A DNA stretch of 64,000 nucleotides from JASHPR01 sp963778075 (GTDB lineage Bacteria > Actinomycetota > Actinomycetes > Streptosporangiales > Streptosporangiaceae), in contig CAVZTJ010000016.1 in NCBI GenBank assembly GCA_963778075.1, positions 1 through 64,000 of the forward strand. Direction: 5' to 3'. This document shows positions 8,570 through 16,325 of this stretch, one piece after another (position 1 is the stretch's first letter; the number at the start of each line of letters is the position of its first letter). The notes below the pieces were generated by a model. That model was not told where the DNA came from. It was given only the letters and a program-made list of their open reading frames with translations, and ran no database searches. A program made the translations under genes and the position numbers.

Positions 8570-9465
8570 CTGGTGAAGGAGGATCCGCCTGACGATCTTG
8601 CGGCGTGGGCGCTCGCCGCCGTCGGAGGGAACCGTCTTATCTGCATGACGGGCCTGCGCGGGGGCGGTGCGCCGTGGCTGATGCGTTACGAGGCTGACGC
8701 CGGCGCCGGGGCCGCCGTGGTGCGTGTCGGGACGTCCGAGAAGCCAGGCCACAGCTTCGAGACGAGCGATGGCGCATGACCCGAATCCGGGCGTGCCAGT
8801 GCCGGATGTCATCGCTGCCCGCGCCGGCAGTAAGGCCGCTGTGCTGCTCATTGAGTACGTCAATGGCTCGAGCCACCAGCCAGTCGCGCCCGACCCGTCG
8901 CGGCTTCGCGCGCTGGGCAGGATCGCCGCCCGTGTCAGTATGGTCGACCCCGGCGGCGTGATCTTCCGCCGTAACGCACCCGATCCTCTGATGTCGACGT
9001 CAAAGTTCCGTGACGTTGGCAACCGAGCCTCTGCTGGCAGCCGCCCAGCAGCGTGTCGCCGCGATCGTGTCTAATGACCCGGTCGGCTTCGTGCACGGCG
9101 ACTTGTGGAGCGGCAATACGCTGTGGAGCGGTGCCGAGCTGGTTGCGGTCATCGACTGGGACTGCGCCGGGCTCGGAGCTGCAGGCGTCGACCTCGGCTC
9201 GCTGAGATGCGACGCGGCAATGTCCTACGGCCTCGATGCATCCGGTCACGTGCTCGACGGCTGGCAGCGCGAGGCGCAACGCCCAGCCCCATCGCTCGCC
9301 TACTGGGACGCCGTCGCCGCACTCAGCACACCACCCGACATCGACTGGTTCGCCGGAGCGATCCCCGCCATGACCGGCACCTCCTGACATCACCAAGCAA
9401 CTGCTGCGCCAGCGCCGTGACGCCTTTCTCGCCGATCATCTGGACCTTCTGGTGGGACTAACCCC
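8570..9465 (+). pseudogene. Aminoglycoside-phosphotransferase-like kinase, decayed
   Basis: Three frames must be joined to read an APH/fructosamine-kinase-type phosphotransferase. The N-lobe piece reads up to about 8775 and continues from 8770 with MAHDPNPGVPVPDVIAARAG and VLLIEYVNGSS (the hinge). The C-lobe begins at 9010 and holds the catalytic loop FVHGDLWSGNTLW (the HGD Brenner motif with the metal-binding Asn) and VIDWDCAG, the DFG equivalent. The true tail (ITKQLLRQRRDAFLADHLDL) lies in yet another frame, 9390-9450. Catalytic residues survive but at least three breaks and a damaged P-loop region make it non-functional as written. Confidence 0.7.
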
Positions 9466-9561
9466 GGCATCAGCGGCCACCGCCAGCTGCTACCTGCCGC
9501 CAGGAGCCAGCCTCGGCGCCGCCTGCCGAAAGCCGTCTGCCGCAGCGGCCAGACCTTACGC

Positions 9562-10221
9562 ATGCTGCCCTTCCGCGCCGTCGTCTCCTGCCTGGGCCGA
9601 TCAGGAGCTGGCGTCCGCCGAGCCGCTCGCCCGGTACGTTTTGTATGTCGGCCCAGGCCGCAGCGTGCCCTGCGCCGCCGGGGGATTGACTGGCTGGATG
9701 ACGAGGAGGGCACCGCGACCAGGGAACCAGGCCGCAGGCTCATCGCCTCGAACAGGCGGGCCCGGCACGACTACACGATCCTCAAGACATACGAGGCCGG
9801 GATCGTCCTGATCGGCAACGAGGTGAAATCCCTGCGCGCCGGCCACGCGTCTCTGGTCGACGCGTTCGTCCAGGAGCACGACGGCGAGCTGATGCTCCAT
9901 GGCCTGCACATCCCCGAGCACGCCTACGGCCGCCACGGCACCCGCGCGCTGCACCAGCCCCGTCGCACCCGCAAGCTGCTCCTGCACCGCAGCGAGATCG
10001 ACAAGATCACCGGGAGGCTGGGCGACACCGGCGTCACGCTCGTGGCGCTGTCGCTGTACTTCCAGGACGGCTGGGCGAAGGTGGAGATCGGCCTGGCACG
10101 CGGCCGGCGGTCCTTTGACAAGCGGCAGGCAATCGCCCAGCGTGACGCCGATCGGGAGATCGCCCGCGAGCTCAGCGATCGGCTGCGTGGTCGTCGGCGA
10201 CGGCCCCGCGGATCGAGCTGA
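9562..10221 (+). CDS. smpB: SmpB-like SsrA-binding protein, extra or divergent copy
   Basis: The conserved core runs from about codon 54 to the end: RRLIASNRRARHDYTILKTY, YEAGIVLIGNEVKSLRAGHA, VHIPE-like LHIPEHAYGRHG, RRTRKLLLHRSEID and FQDGWAKVEIGLARGRRSFD, all hallmarks of SmpB, the protein that carries tmRNA to stalled ribosomes. Usual SmpB proteins are about 155-165 residues; the frame here is 219 because the only in-frame start (ATG 9562) lies about 50 unrelated codons upstream. A start at ATG 9698 in the next frame plus one indel would give a normal N-terminus. No tmRNA was seen nearby. Divergence at usually fixed positions (EPGRR for ERGRK) suggests this is not the main genomic copy. 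Confidence 0.8.
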   Translation: MLPFRAVVSCLGRSGAGVRRAARPVRFVCRPRPQRALRRRGIDWLDDEEGTATREPGRRLIASNRRARHDYTILKTYEAGIVLIGNEVKSLRAGHASLVDAFVQEHDGELMLHGLHIPEHAYGRHGTRALHQPRRTRKLLLHRSEIDKITGRLGDTGVTLVALSLYFQDGWAKVEIGLARGRRSFDKRQAIAQRDADREIARELSDRLRGRRRRPRGSS

Positions 10222-10463
10222 GCAGCCAGCACTTGCCCCTCAGCTCGGCGACCCGATGCAGACAGACGCCGTCGGGAGGGTTAAGAAAAGCGTTCGCGGT
10301 CTTATGTCGGCTGAGCCCATCGCTCGGACGAACGCGCACTCTCATGCATGATATGCGGGTGATCTTCGTAGAGATCTTGGAGGCTGACAGTCCTGGCTTA
10401 TAACCGGACCGGGCCGGCGAGGCCGAGGCCAAGCGGCTGATTTCGATGCAGCCCTCTGCCACG

Positions 10464-10823
10464 TCACAGTGCGCCGCTATTGCCCGCGACGCGCTGAGTC
10501 TGATCGTTGCCCGTCCTGGCAGCCGCCGGTTCGGCCTCGAGTCTCGCGAGGATCGCGCGGGCAACGCTGACGAGCTCGCCGGGACGGCCCAGCAGCTCCC
10601 GGTCAACAACCTCATATATCCAGCGGCCGTCCTGGCGAGTGCGGAAGCGGAACTCCTCCTTCCACGCAGCAGCGAACAGCAGGCCGCGCCGGTAGAAGCC
10701 CCACCCGCTGAACATGCGCCGCACCTCGAGGCCTTCGACCGCACCAAGAGCGTCCTCGGCGTCGATGCGGATCTCGTCCTCGGCCAGGCCCACACTCCGC
10801 AGGTTACAGTCGACTTCTGTCAC
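10464..10823 (-). CDS. TfoX N-terminal-domain protein
   Basis: A 119-residue protein with the TfoX/Sxy N-terminal fold: VEGLEVRRMFSGWGFYRRGL, then LLFAAAWKEEFRFRTRQDG, and the closing YEVVDRELLGRPGELVSVAR. In Gammaproteobacteria TfoX controls competence, but stand-alone N-terminal-domain proteins in actinomycetes are uncharacterised. Start ATG 10823 gives 30 residues before the domain. It is not obviously in an operon: it faces smpB convergently and its upstream neighbour is an ABC ATPase fragment. Family assignment is good; function unknown. Confidence 0.75.
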   Translation of the reverse strand: MTEVDCNLRSVGLAEDEIRIDAEDALGAVEGLEVRRMFSGWGFYRRGLLFAAAWKEEFRFRTRQDGRWIYEVVDRELLGRPGELVSVARAILARLEAEPAAARTGNDQTQRVAGNSGAL

Positions 10824-10989
10824 GCAATGCCAGCTCCAGTGGCCCAGCGCCGCTATGCCGTGGTGCGCATAACTAGTCGCAGCACCGGCCTCGATGCCTC
10901 GCCGCGACTATCCAACATCCAGGGTCCACGGCGCTAATCAGGCGGTCCTATCGCCGACTCGGCGCGCGTGAGGTTTCTTGCCAAGTGGG

Positions 10990-11330
10990 TAGCTGGCGTC
11001 GCCCCGATTACTTCATTGTGTGCCTGGCTAGGGCTCCGGCCGGTCGGCTGATCTCCCGGAAGCGGGTCTATGGAGATGGCGTCAATCCTGTTGGCATGGG
11101 TTTGTTGACGGATGTCCCCCGGGTACTGGGTGGTCAGCAGGATGTCCGTGCCGGTGGCGACCAGGCCCCGGATCGTGTCCCATAGCTGGAGGCGGCTGAT
11201 TGGATCCAGGCCGGTTGTCGGTTCGTCGAGCAGGAGCAAGCGGGGGTTCCGGTCAGGCTGATGCCGAGGGCCCGGGCGGGCCGGACACTCACCCGGCCAG
11301 CGCGCGTTTGGCGGGGGCGCGTTGAAGCTA
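10990..11330 (-). pseudogene. ABC transporter ATPase, internal fragment (DrrA type)
   Basis: Minus-strand remnant holding only the Walker B and D-loop region: RLQLWDTIRGLVATGTDILL preceded by MLLLDEPTTGLDP starting at 11239. The piece just upstream (ALGISLTG) lies in another frame, so there is a break near 11245. The P-loop and signature halves are missing, and the tail after TTQYP degenerates with further frame damage. The wording is that of daunorubicin-resistance-type ATPases that partner two-gene exporters. No permease is adjacent. Boundaries are approximate. It is a clear dead fragment lying downstream of the acyl-CoA ligase operon. Confidence 0.65.
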
Positions 11331-11369
11331 AGCCACGCTCGGCCAGCCGGACAGCGGATTTTCGTCGGC

Positions 11370-12902
11370 TCAGCTGAGCAGGCGGGACTTGACTTCGTTC
11401 TTCAGCACCTTGCCGACCTTGGAGCGGGGCAGGTCTGGCCACACCTCGATCTGCTTGGGGGTCTTCACGCTGCCAAGGCGGGCCTTGACGAATGTGCGCA
11501 GCTCATCGTCGGCGACATCCTGGCCGGGGTGAGACTGGATGACCGCGGTGACGCGCTCGCCCCACTTGTCGTCGGGCAGCCCGACGACCGCGCAGTCCAG
11601 GACCGCCGGGTGTGCGAGCAGAGCCTGCTCGACCTCGGCCGAGTAGACGTTGTACCCGCCGCTGATGATCATGTCCTTGGCCCGGTCCACGATGTAGAGG
11701 TAGTTATCCGGGTCGAGGTACCCGATGTCGCCGGTGTGGTGCCATCCGTGCCGTGAGGCTTCGGCGGTGGCCGCTGGGTCCTTGTAGTACCCGGCCATGA
11801 CCAGGGGGCCGCGGACGACGATCTCGCCGCGCTGCCCGGCGGGCAGCACGCTGCCCTTGTCGTCCATGATCGCCACCGTGACCAGCGGCGTAGGCCGTCC
11901 GGCCGAGGCGAAGCGGTCCAGGGCCAGGGTCCCGTCGGCACGCAGGTGGTCTTTGGGCGACATGGTTGAGATCATCATCGGCGCTTCGGTCTGCCCGAAC
12001 AGCTGGCCCATGACCGGGCCGATCGCGCCGATGATGGCCTGCTCCAGCCGGGACGACGACATCGGGGCGGCGCCGTACCACATGCACTGCAGCGAGGTGA
12101 GGTCGGCCGAGCACAGCTCGGGGTGGTCCAGCAGCATATAGATCAGCGTGGGCGGCAGGAAGGTGTGGGTGATCTTGTGCCGGCCGATCAGTTCAAGAAA
12201 CCCGGCCAGGTCGGGCGCGGGCATGATGACGATCTCGCCGCCCAGGGTCATGATCGGGAAGCAGAGGACGCCAGCGGCGTGGGTGAGCGGGGCGAGGGCG
12301 AGATAGGCCGGGCGTCCGTCGAAGGGATAGCTCATCAGCGTGAGCGCCGTCATCGTCTCGATGTTGTGCCCGGTGAGCATGACCCCTTTGGGCTTGCCGG
12401 TGGTACCGCCGGTGCCCGCGATCATCACGATGTCGTCGGCCGGCTCGGCCTGCCAGGGTTCGGTGCTGAGCCCGCCGACCCAGGCGCTGAACTGGACCGC
12501 ACCGGGGGCGTCATCGTCGAGGCACACCAGCGCGGTGACCTTCGGCAGGTCCGGGGCTATGCGGGCGACCAGCGGCGCAAAGGCGCCCTGGAAGATCAGG
12601 CAGGAGCAGTCGAACAGGTCGAGCAGCTCGCGGTTTTCCGCTGCCTCGTTGCGGGGGTTGACCGGGCACCACACCGCTCCGGCCCGGGAGATGCCGAGCA
12701 CGCAGCAGAAGGCGAGCGGGTCGTTGGCAGACAGTACCGCCACCTTGTCGCCGGGCCCGACGCCCGACCGGGCCAGCGCCCGGGCGATCACCCAGGAGAG
12801 CCGCTGCACCTCGGCGTAGCTGCGGGTGCGGCCGTTCATGGTCAGGCAGGGAGCCGCCGCGCCCAGGGAGGCCCCCTTGTCCAGGAAGTCGGTCAGCCGC
12901 AC
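11370..12902 (-). CDS. Acyl-CoA synthetase (AMP-forming), FadD-like
   Basis: A 510-residue member of the acyl-adenylate-forming ligases that activates a carboxylic acid with ATP and joins it to CoA. The phosphate-binding loop IAGTGGTTGKPKGVML starts at about residue 161, the aromatic/adenine region FGQTEAPMMIS and the hinge-proximal YLDPDNYLYIVDRAKDMIIS segment are present, and the C-terminal catalytic lysine lies in SKVGKVLKNEVK (about K498). Length is normal. It is the last gene of an operon with the Rossmann protein (3-base gap) and the SDR, suggesting catabolism of a non-sugar acid or terpenoid/steroid-like compound. Substrate unknown; the operon is likely controlled by the divergent TetR. 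Confidence 0.92.
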   Translation of the reverse strand: MRLTDFLDKGASLGAAAPCLTMNGRTRSYAEVQRLSWVIARALARSGVGPGDKVAVLSANDPLAFCCVLGISRAGAVWCPVNPRNEAAENRELLDLFDCSCLIFQGAFAPLVARIAPDLPKVTALVCLDDDAPGAVQFSAWVGGLSTEPWQAEPADDIVMIAGTGGTTGKPKGVMLTGHNIETMTALTLMSYPFDGRPAYLALAPLTHAAGVLCFPIMTLGGEIVIMPAPDLAGFLELIGRHKITHTFLPPTLIYMLLDHPELCSADLTSLQCMWYGAAPMSSSRLEQAIIGAIGPVMGQLFGQTEAPMMISTMSPKDHLRADGTLALDRFASAGRPTPLVTVAIMDDKGSVLPAGQRGEIVVRGPLVMAGYYKDPAATAEASRHGWHHTGDIGYLDPDNYLYIVDRAKDMIISGGYNVYSAEVEQALLAHPAVLDCAVVGLPDDKWGERVTAVIQSHPGQDVADDELRTFVKARLGSVKTPKQIEVWPDLPRSKVGKVLKNEVKSRLLS

Positions 12903-12905
12903 GGC

Positions 12906-14033
12906 TCAGTGCGCCGTCGAAATGATCGGCTCCATCACGAGACCGAAGCTGCGCAGCACGCCCAGCAGCTCGCGGTGGCCGAACGCCTGGCAGCCGGACG
13001 CGAACCCGACCCGGTTAGGCCGCTGCTGCAGCAGCGAGTACGCCCCGTACGCCTGCATCAGGCCCGTCTGCTTGTAGTTGGAGTTTCCGTGGATAACGCA
13101 GTGGGAGCGGCCCAGCGGCCCCGAGGCGTGCACCGAGTCCAGTGAGGTGTTGATCCGGGTGTTCTCCCGCGGCGGCATCTGGTTCATCACAGCCGAGGCG
13201 TGCTCGGTGAGCACCCGCAGCTTCTCGCTGTCCGACAGCCCCTCGGTCTGCTTGACGGCCGCGCTGACGATCTGCGGCACCCCTAGCATCAGCGGGCGGT
13301 TGAACACGCCGCCCAGCGCCTTGACGTTGGCAACCCGGGGGTCGCGCTTGAACCACACCGGATGCGACATGCCGCCCCACGGCAAGGCCAGGCCGGTCTC
13401 ATGCTGGCCGGGCACCACCACGTCGTACAGGCCCGCGTCGGCCGGCCATTCGGCGTACTGATTCTGCTCGAGGTAGTACGCCCTGGACAGGCACGCGTTG
13501 ACCAGGATCGTCAGCGTGGAGGCCACCGTCGGGGTGCCCTTCCAGAAGACCAGGACATCCAGCGTGTCGACGCCCGGCTTCTCCAGGCACAGCTGAGCGG
13601 CGATCTCGCTGGTGGTATACATCTGCGCGATGCCCGGCGCGAGCAGCAGATCCTTCGCCGCCATCCGCGGGCCGTAACGCTCGTCGCAGACCACCAGCCA
13701 GTCCTGCTCTCCGGTGGTGTCCAGGTAGTGGCAGCCAGCGCTGATGCAGGCCTCCACGACCTCGCCGCCGTACTGCGCGAACGGCCCTACCGTGTTGCAG
13801 ACGACGCTTGCCCCGTCGAAGAGCTCGGCAAGCGGCTGCACCTCGTGGGCAACCTCCACGATGTCGTGCTCGATCGTGTCGATGCCCGGCACCTTGTCCA
13901 GAGCCTCGGCGATGCGCGCCTTGTCACGCCCGGCCGCGATGAACGGGACCTGGTATTCGCGCAGGTACTCGCAGACCAGGCGGCCGGTGTAGCCGGACGC
14001 CCCGTACACCACGACGGGTTTGCTAGCGGTCAT
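12906..14033 (-). CDS. Saccharopine-dehydrogenase-like Rossmann protein
   Basis: A 375-residue protein with an N-terminal dinucleotide-binding fold (VVVYGASGYTGRLVCEYL, residues about 7-24), then AAGRDKARIAEAL as in trans-acting enoyl reductase and saccharopine dehydrogenase-like families, and YLDTTGEQDW further in, where the family keeps a conserved tyrosine and aspartate. Start is ATG 14033; longer frames upstream overlap the SDR spacer. The family often reduces or transfers lipid-linked substrates. Position between an SDR and an acyl-CoA ligase supports a role in the same pathway. It ends 3 bases before the ligase start, so the two are translationally close. Confidence 0.8.
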   Translation of the reverse strand: MTASKPVVVYGASGYTGRLVCEYLREYQVPFIAAGRDKARIAEALDKVPGIDTIEHDIVEVAHEVQPLAELFDGASVVCNTVGPFAQYGGEVVEACISAGCHYLDTTGEQDWLVVCDERYGPRMAAKDLLLAPGIAQMYTTSEIAAQLCLEKPGVDTLDVLVFWKGTPTVASTLTILVNACLSRAYYLEQNQYAEWPADAGLYDVVVPGQHETGLALPWGGMSHPVWFKRDPRVANVKALGGVFNRPLMLGVPQIVSAAVKQTEGLSDSEKLRVLTEHASAVMNQMPPRENTRINTSLDSVHASGPLGRSHCVIHGNSNYKQTGLMQAYGAYSLLQQRPNRVGFASGCQAFGHRELLGVLRSFGLVMEPIISTAH

Positions 14034-14070
14034 GGAGGTTCGCCTTTCACTCGTTGTGATGCGTCGCTTG

Positions 14071-14874
14071 CTACATGCCCATGCCGCCATCGATGGGCAG
14101 GCCGGCCCCGGTGATGAACCGGGCACCGTCGGAGGCGAGGAACACCACCGCGTCAGCCATGTCGGCCACCTCGCCGAGCCGCCCGGCCGGGGTCAGGGCG
14201 ACCACCGCCGCGACCGCTTCCTGCGCGCTCGGGAACAGGCCCACGTCCGCCATGTCCTGGGCAAGCTGGTTGCCCATCTCCGTGGGCACCAGGCCGGGAT
14301 AGACGGAGTTCACGCGCACGCCGTAGCCGAGCTTGCCCGCCTCCATCGCGGCCACCCGCGTCAGCCGGTCCACCGCCGACTTGGTGGCCGAGTACACGGC
14401 GATGCCGGGGAAGGCGATCGTGGCCGCCACCGATGCCACGTTGACGATCGCGCCACCCTGGCCGGCCGGGCCGCCGGGGCGCATCGCCCGGAAGCCATGC
14501 TTGATGCCCAGCGCCGTGCCGAGCACGTTCACCTCGAGCATCCGGCGGGCATCCTCGGCGGCCAGGTCCGCCAGCAGGCTGGTGATCTCGACTCCGGCGT
14601 TGTTAACCAGGATGTCCAGGCCACCGAGGCGGCTGATCGCCTCCGGAACGGCCCGTTCCCAGCTCTCTTCCGAAGTGACATCCAGCGGCACGAAATCAGC
14701 AGCGGCGCCGGAAGCCCGCAGTGCATCGGCGCACTCCTTGCCCAGATCCTCGCGGATGTCGCCGACAACCACCGCCGCGCCCGCGCGGGCGAGCGCCTGC
14801 GCCATCCCTTCGCCGAGCCCGCGCGCCCCGCCGGTCACCAGCGCCTTCCGCCCGCTCAGGTCGTACACGCTCAT
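14071..14874 (-). CDS. Short-chain dehydrogenase/reductase (FabG-like)
   Basis: A 267-residue classical SDR, an NAD(P)-dependent oxidoreductase. The cofactor loop TGGARGLG is at residues 14-21, NNAG at 91-94, and the catalytic set is S148, Y161 and K165 (VASVAATIAF, then AVYSATKSAV). The acidic residue after strand 2 (VVGDIRED) suggests NAD(H) preference. The C-terminus has the usual FITGAGLPIDGGMGM. It is first in the three-gene minus-strand operon and begins 70-200 bases from the TetR operator and gene. It probably oxidises or reduces a hydroxyacyl or alcohol intermediate of the pathway. Confidence 0.92.
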   Translation of the reverse strand: MSVYDLSGRKALVTGGARGLGEGMAQALARAGAAVVVGDIREDLGKECADALRASGAAADFVPLDVTSEESWERAVPEAISRLGGLDILVNNAGVEITSLLADLAAEDARRMLEVNVLGTALGIKHGFRAMRPGGPAGQGGAIVNVASVAATIAFPGIAVYSATKSAVDRLTRVAAMEAGKLGYGVRVNSVYPGLVPTEMGNQLAQDMADVGLFPSAQEAVAAVVALTPAGRLGEVADMADAVVFLASDGARFITGAGLPIDGGMGM

Positions 14875-14943
14875 CGGGCACCTCTTTCCGCGGCTTCGCC
14901 GCTGGCAGACCGGGATGTGACGTGCCCCATAGCCTTGCCCGTC

Positions 14944-14993
14944 CTCTTGACGACTGTCAAGAGATTGTTGAACGATCGTCCAGAGAAGTCTGG
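14944..14993. promoter_or_regulatory. Candidate TetR operators between SDR and TetR genes
   Basis: A perfect inverted repeat CTCTTGAC-GACT-GTCAAGAG lies at 14944-14963. Just beyond are ACGATCGT (14972-14979, self-complementary) and CCAGA-GAAG-TCTGG (14980-14993). The 20-bp repeat has the size and symmetry expected for a TetR dimer. Regulation of both divergent units from here is inferred from position. Confidence 0.65.
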
Positions 14994-15077
14994 CCGGTCG
15001 TCAAGATGAGCGAGCCGGGTACCACTGTGCCCGGCTGATAGCTTGAGGCGACGGCCCAGCAACGATCGGACCTGACA

Positions 15078-15713
15078 TTGACCGAGGTAGCGGAGCGGAA
15101 CCGGGACCGGGTCGCGCGCCGGCAGGTGGACAAGTTCGCCGAACGCCGGGCGCAGCTTGCCGCGGCGGCGCTGCAGACCCTGGCCGAGCTGGGCTATGCA
15201 CGCACCAGCCTGCGCGACATCGCGCACAACTCCGAGTTCTCCCACGGGGTCCTGCACTACTACTTCAGCGACAAGTTCGAGCTGATCACTTACTGCGTGC
15301 GGCAATACAAAGCGGAATGCGTGACCCGCTATGACAGCATCGTGGCCACGGCAGGCTCCGCAGCCGAACTCAAGGGCGGGTTCGGCGCCGCCATGGCAGC
15401 CACGCTGCGCGAAGACGCGACCCTGCACAGGCTCTGGTACGACCTGCGGAACCAGAGCATGTTCGATGAGGCATTCCGCGCTGACGTGCACGAAATCGAC
15501 CAGAGCCTCGAGCGGATGATCTGGCGCATCGTCACCAAGTTCGCCGACCTCTCGGGGACGCCGCTCGCCGTGACCTCGCCCGTGGCGTACGCGATGTTCG
15601 ACGGGCTGTTCCAGCACGCGCTCATCAACCACCTGGCGGGCAGCGCCGACGCCGCCCCGGATCTCGAAGAGAACCTGCAGCGCGTCCTGGACTCACTGGC
15701 CGCTCGCGGCTGA
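15078..15713 (+). CDS. TetR-family regulator
   Basis: A 211-residue repressor with an N-terminal HTH at about residues 20-65: AAAALQTLAELGYARTSLRD, then FSHGVLHYYFSDKFELITYC, the usual recognition helix ending in HYYF. The C-terminal part is an all-helical ligand pocket. The start is TTG 15078, with an in-frame GTG 48 bases downstream (before DKFAERR) as an alternative. It is divergent from the SDR/ligase operon, and the perfect 20-bp repeat in the 200-base gap is its likely operator. The inducer is probably a CoA ester or the free acid handled by that operon, which is inference. Confidence 0.88.
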   Translation: MTEVAERNRDRVARRQVDKFAERRAQLAAAALQTLAELGYARTSLRDIAHNSEFSHGVLHYYFSDKFELITYCVRQYKAECVTRYDSIVATAGSAAELKGGFGAAMAATLREDATLHRLWYDLRNQSMFDEAFRADVHEIDQSLERMIWRIVTKFADLSGTPLAVTSPVAYAMFDGLFQHALINHLAGSADAAPDLEENLQRVLDSLAARG

Positions 15714-15795
15714 ATCACGGACCTGCTGGTCTTCGTTCTGCTGTGAGGCGAGCGTGCCGCAGGAGTGACGGGCTGGTGTGCCTACAGTGGCGCTC

Positions 15796-16257
15796 ATGGG
15801 ACGCGTCATTCTCATGTGCGGTCCAGCCGGGTCAGGGAAGTCCACGGTCGCGCGGCAGTACGAGCGGCGGGGAATGATCCGCCTGTCCTTTGACCAGGAG
15901 GCCTGGTCTCGCGGCATCACCGCAATGCCCCTGCCAGAAGACGTGCGCGGCGAGATCGAGCGCGTGCTCCGCGCACGCCTGGCGGATCTGGTCCAGGCCG
16001 GCTCGGACGTTGTCCTCGACTTCTCGTTCTGGTCCCGTCGCATGCGGGACGAATACCGCGAGTTCCTGAGGCCATTTGGCGTCGTGCCGGAAACCGTGTA
16101 CCTGGCGACTGATCGCGCCACGGTGCTCGAGCGCATCTCTGCCCGGGCGGCGCAAGGTGGCGACGACTTCGAGCTCAGCGCTGAAGTTGCGGCCCTGTAC
16201 TTCGATCATTTCGAGGTTCCCACGGAAGACGAGGGGCCGCTGACCGTCATACGGTGA
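15796..16257 (+). CDS. P-loop kinase-like ATPase
   Basis: A 153-residue single-domain nucleotide kinase-like protein of the AAA_33/zeta-toxin type. The Walker A motif CGPAGSGKST occupies residues 8-17, and VVLDFSFWSRRMRDEYREFL in the middle gives the Walker B-like acidic position and an arginine-rich lid. Start is ATG 15796: a TACAGT -10 box at 15783-15788 lies 7 bases before it, the leaderless pattern. A GTG 18 bases upstream is the alternative. Such proteins phosphorylate small molecules or RNA ends; the substrate is not visible. It precedes the DNA ligase gene by 68 bases on the same strand, possibly co-transcribed. Confidence 0.75.
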   Translation: MGRVILMCGPAGSGKSTVARQYERRGMIRLSFDQEAWSRGITAMPLPEDVRGEIERVLRARLADLVQAGSDVVLDFSFWSRRMRDEYREFLRPFGVVPETVYLATDRATVLERISARAAQGGDDFELSAEVAALYFDHFEVPTEDEGPLTVIR

Positions 16258-16325
16258 GTGAGCCGGAACCGGCATAGCGGACCAGGACCCCTGGCGTGTC
16301 ATGATCAGGCAGGAAGGGGGCGTCC

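Noticed and set aside
10222..10463. tmRNA next to smpB
   Set aside because: No tag-peptide reading frame or tRNA-like ends could be found; only short random frames are present.
11370..15713. Secondary-metabolite biosynthetic cluster
   Set aside because: Ligase, SDR and reductase with TetR look catabolic; there is no synthase, carrier protein or tailoring set nearby.
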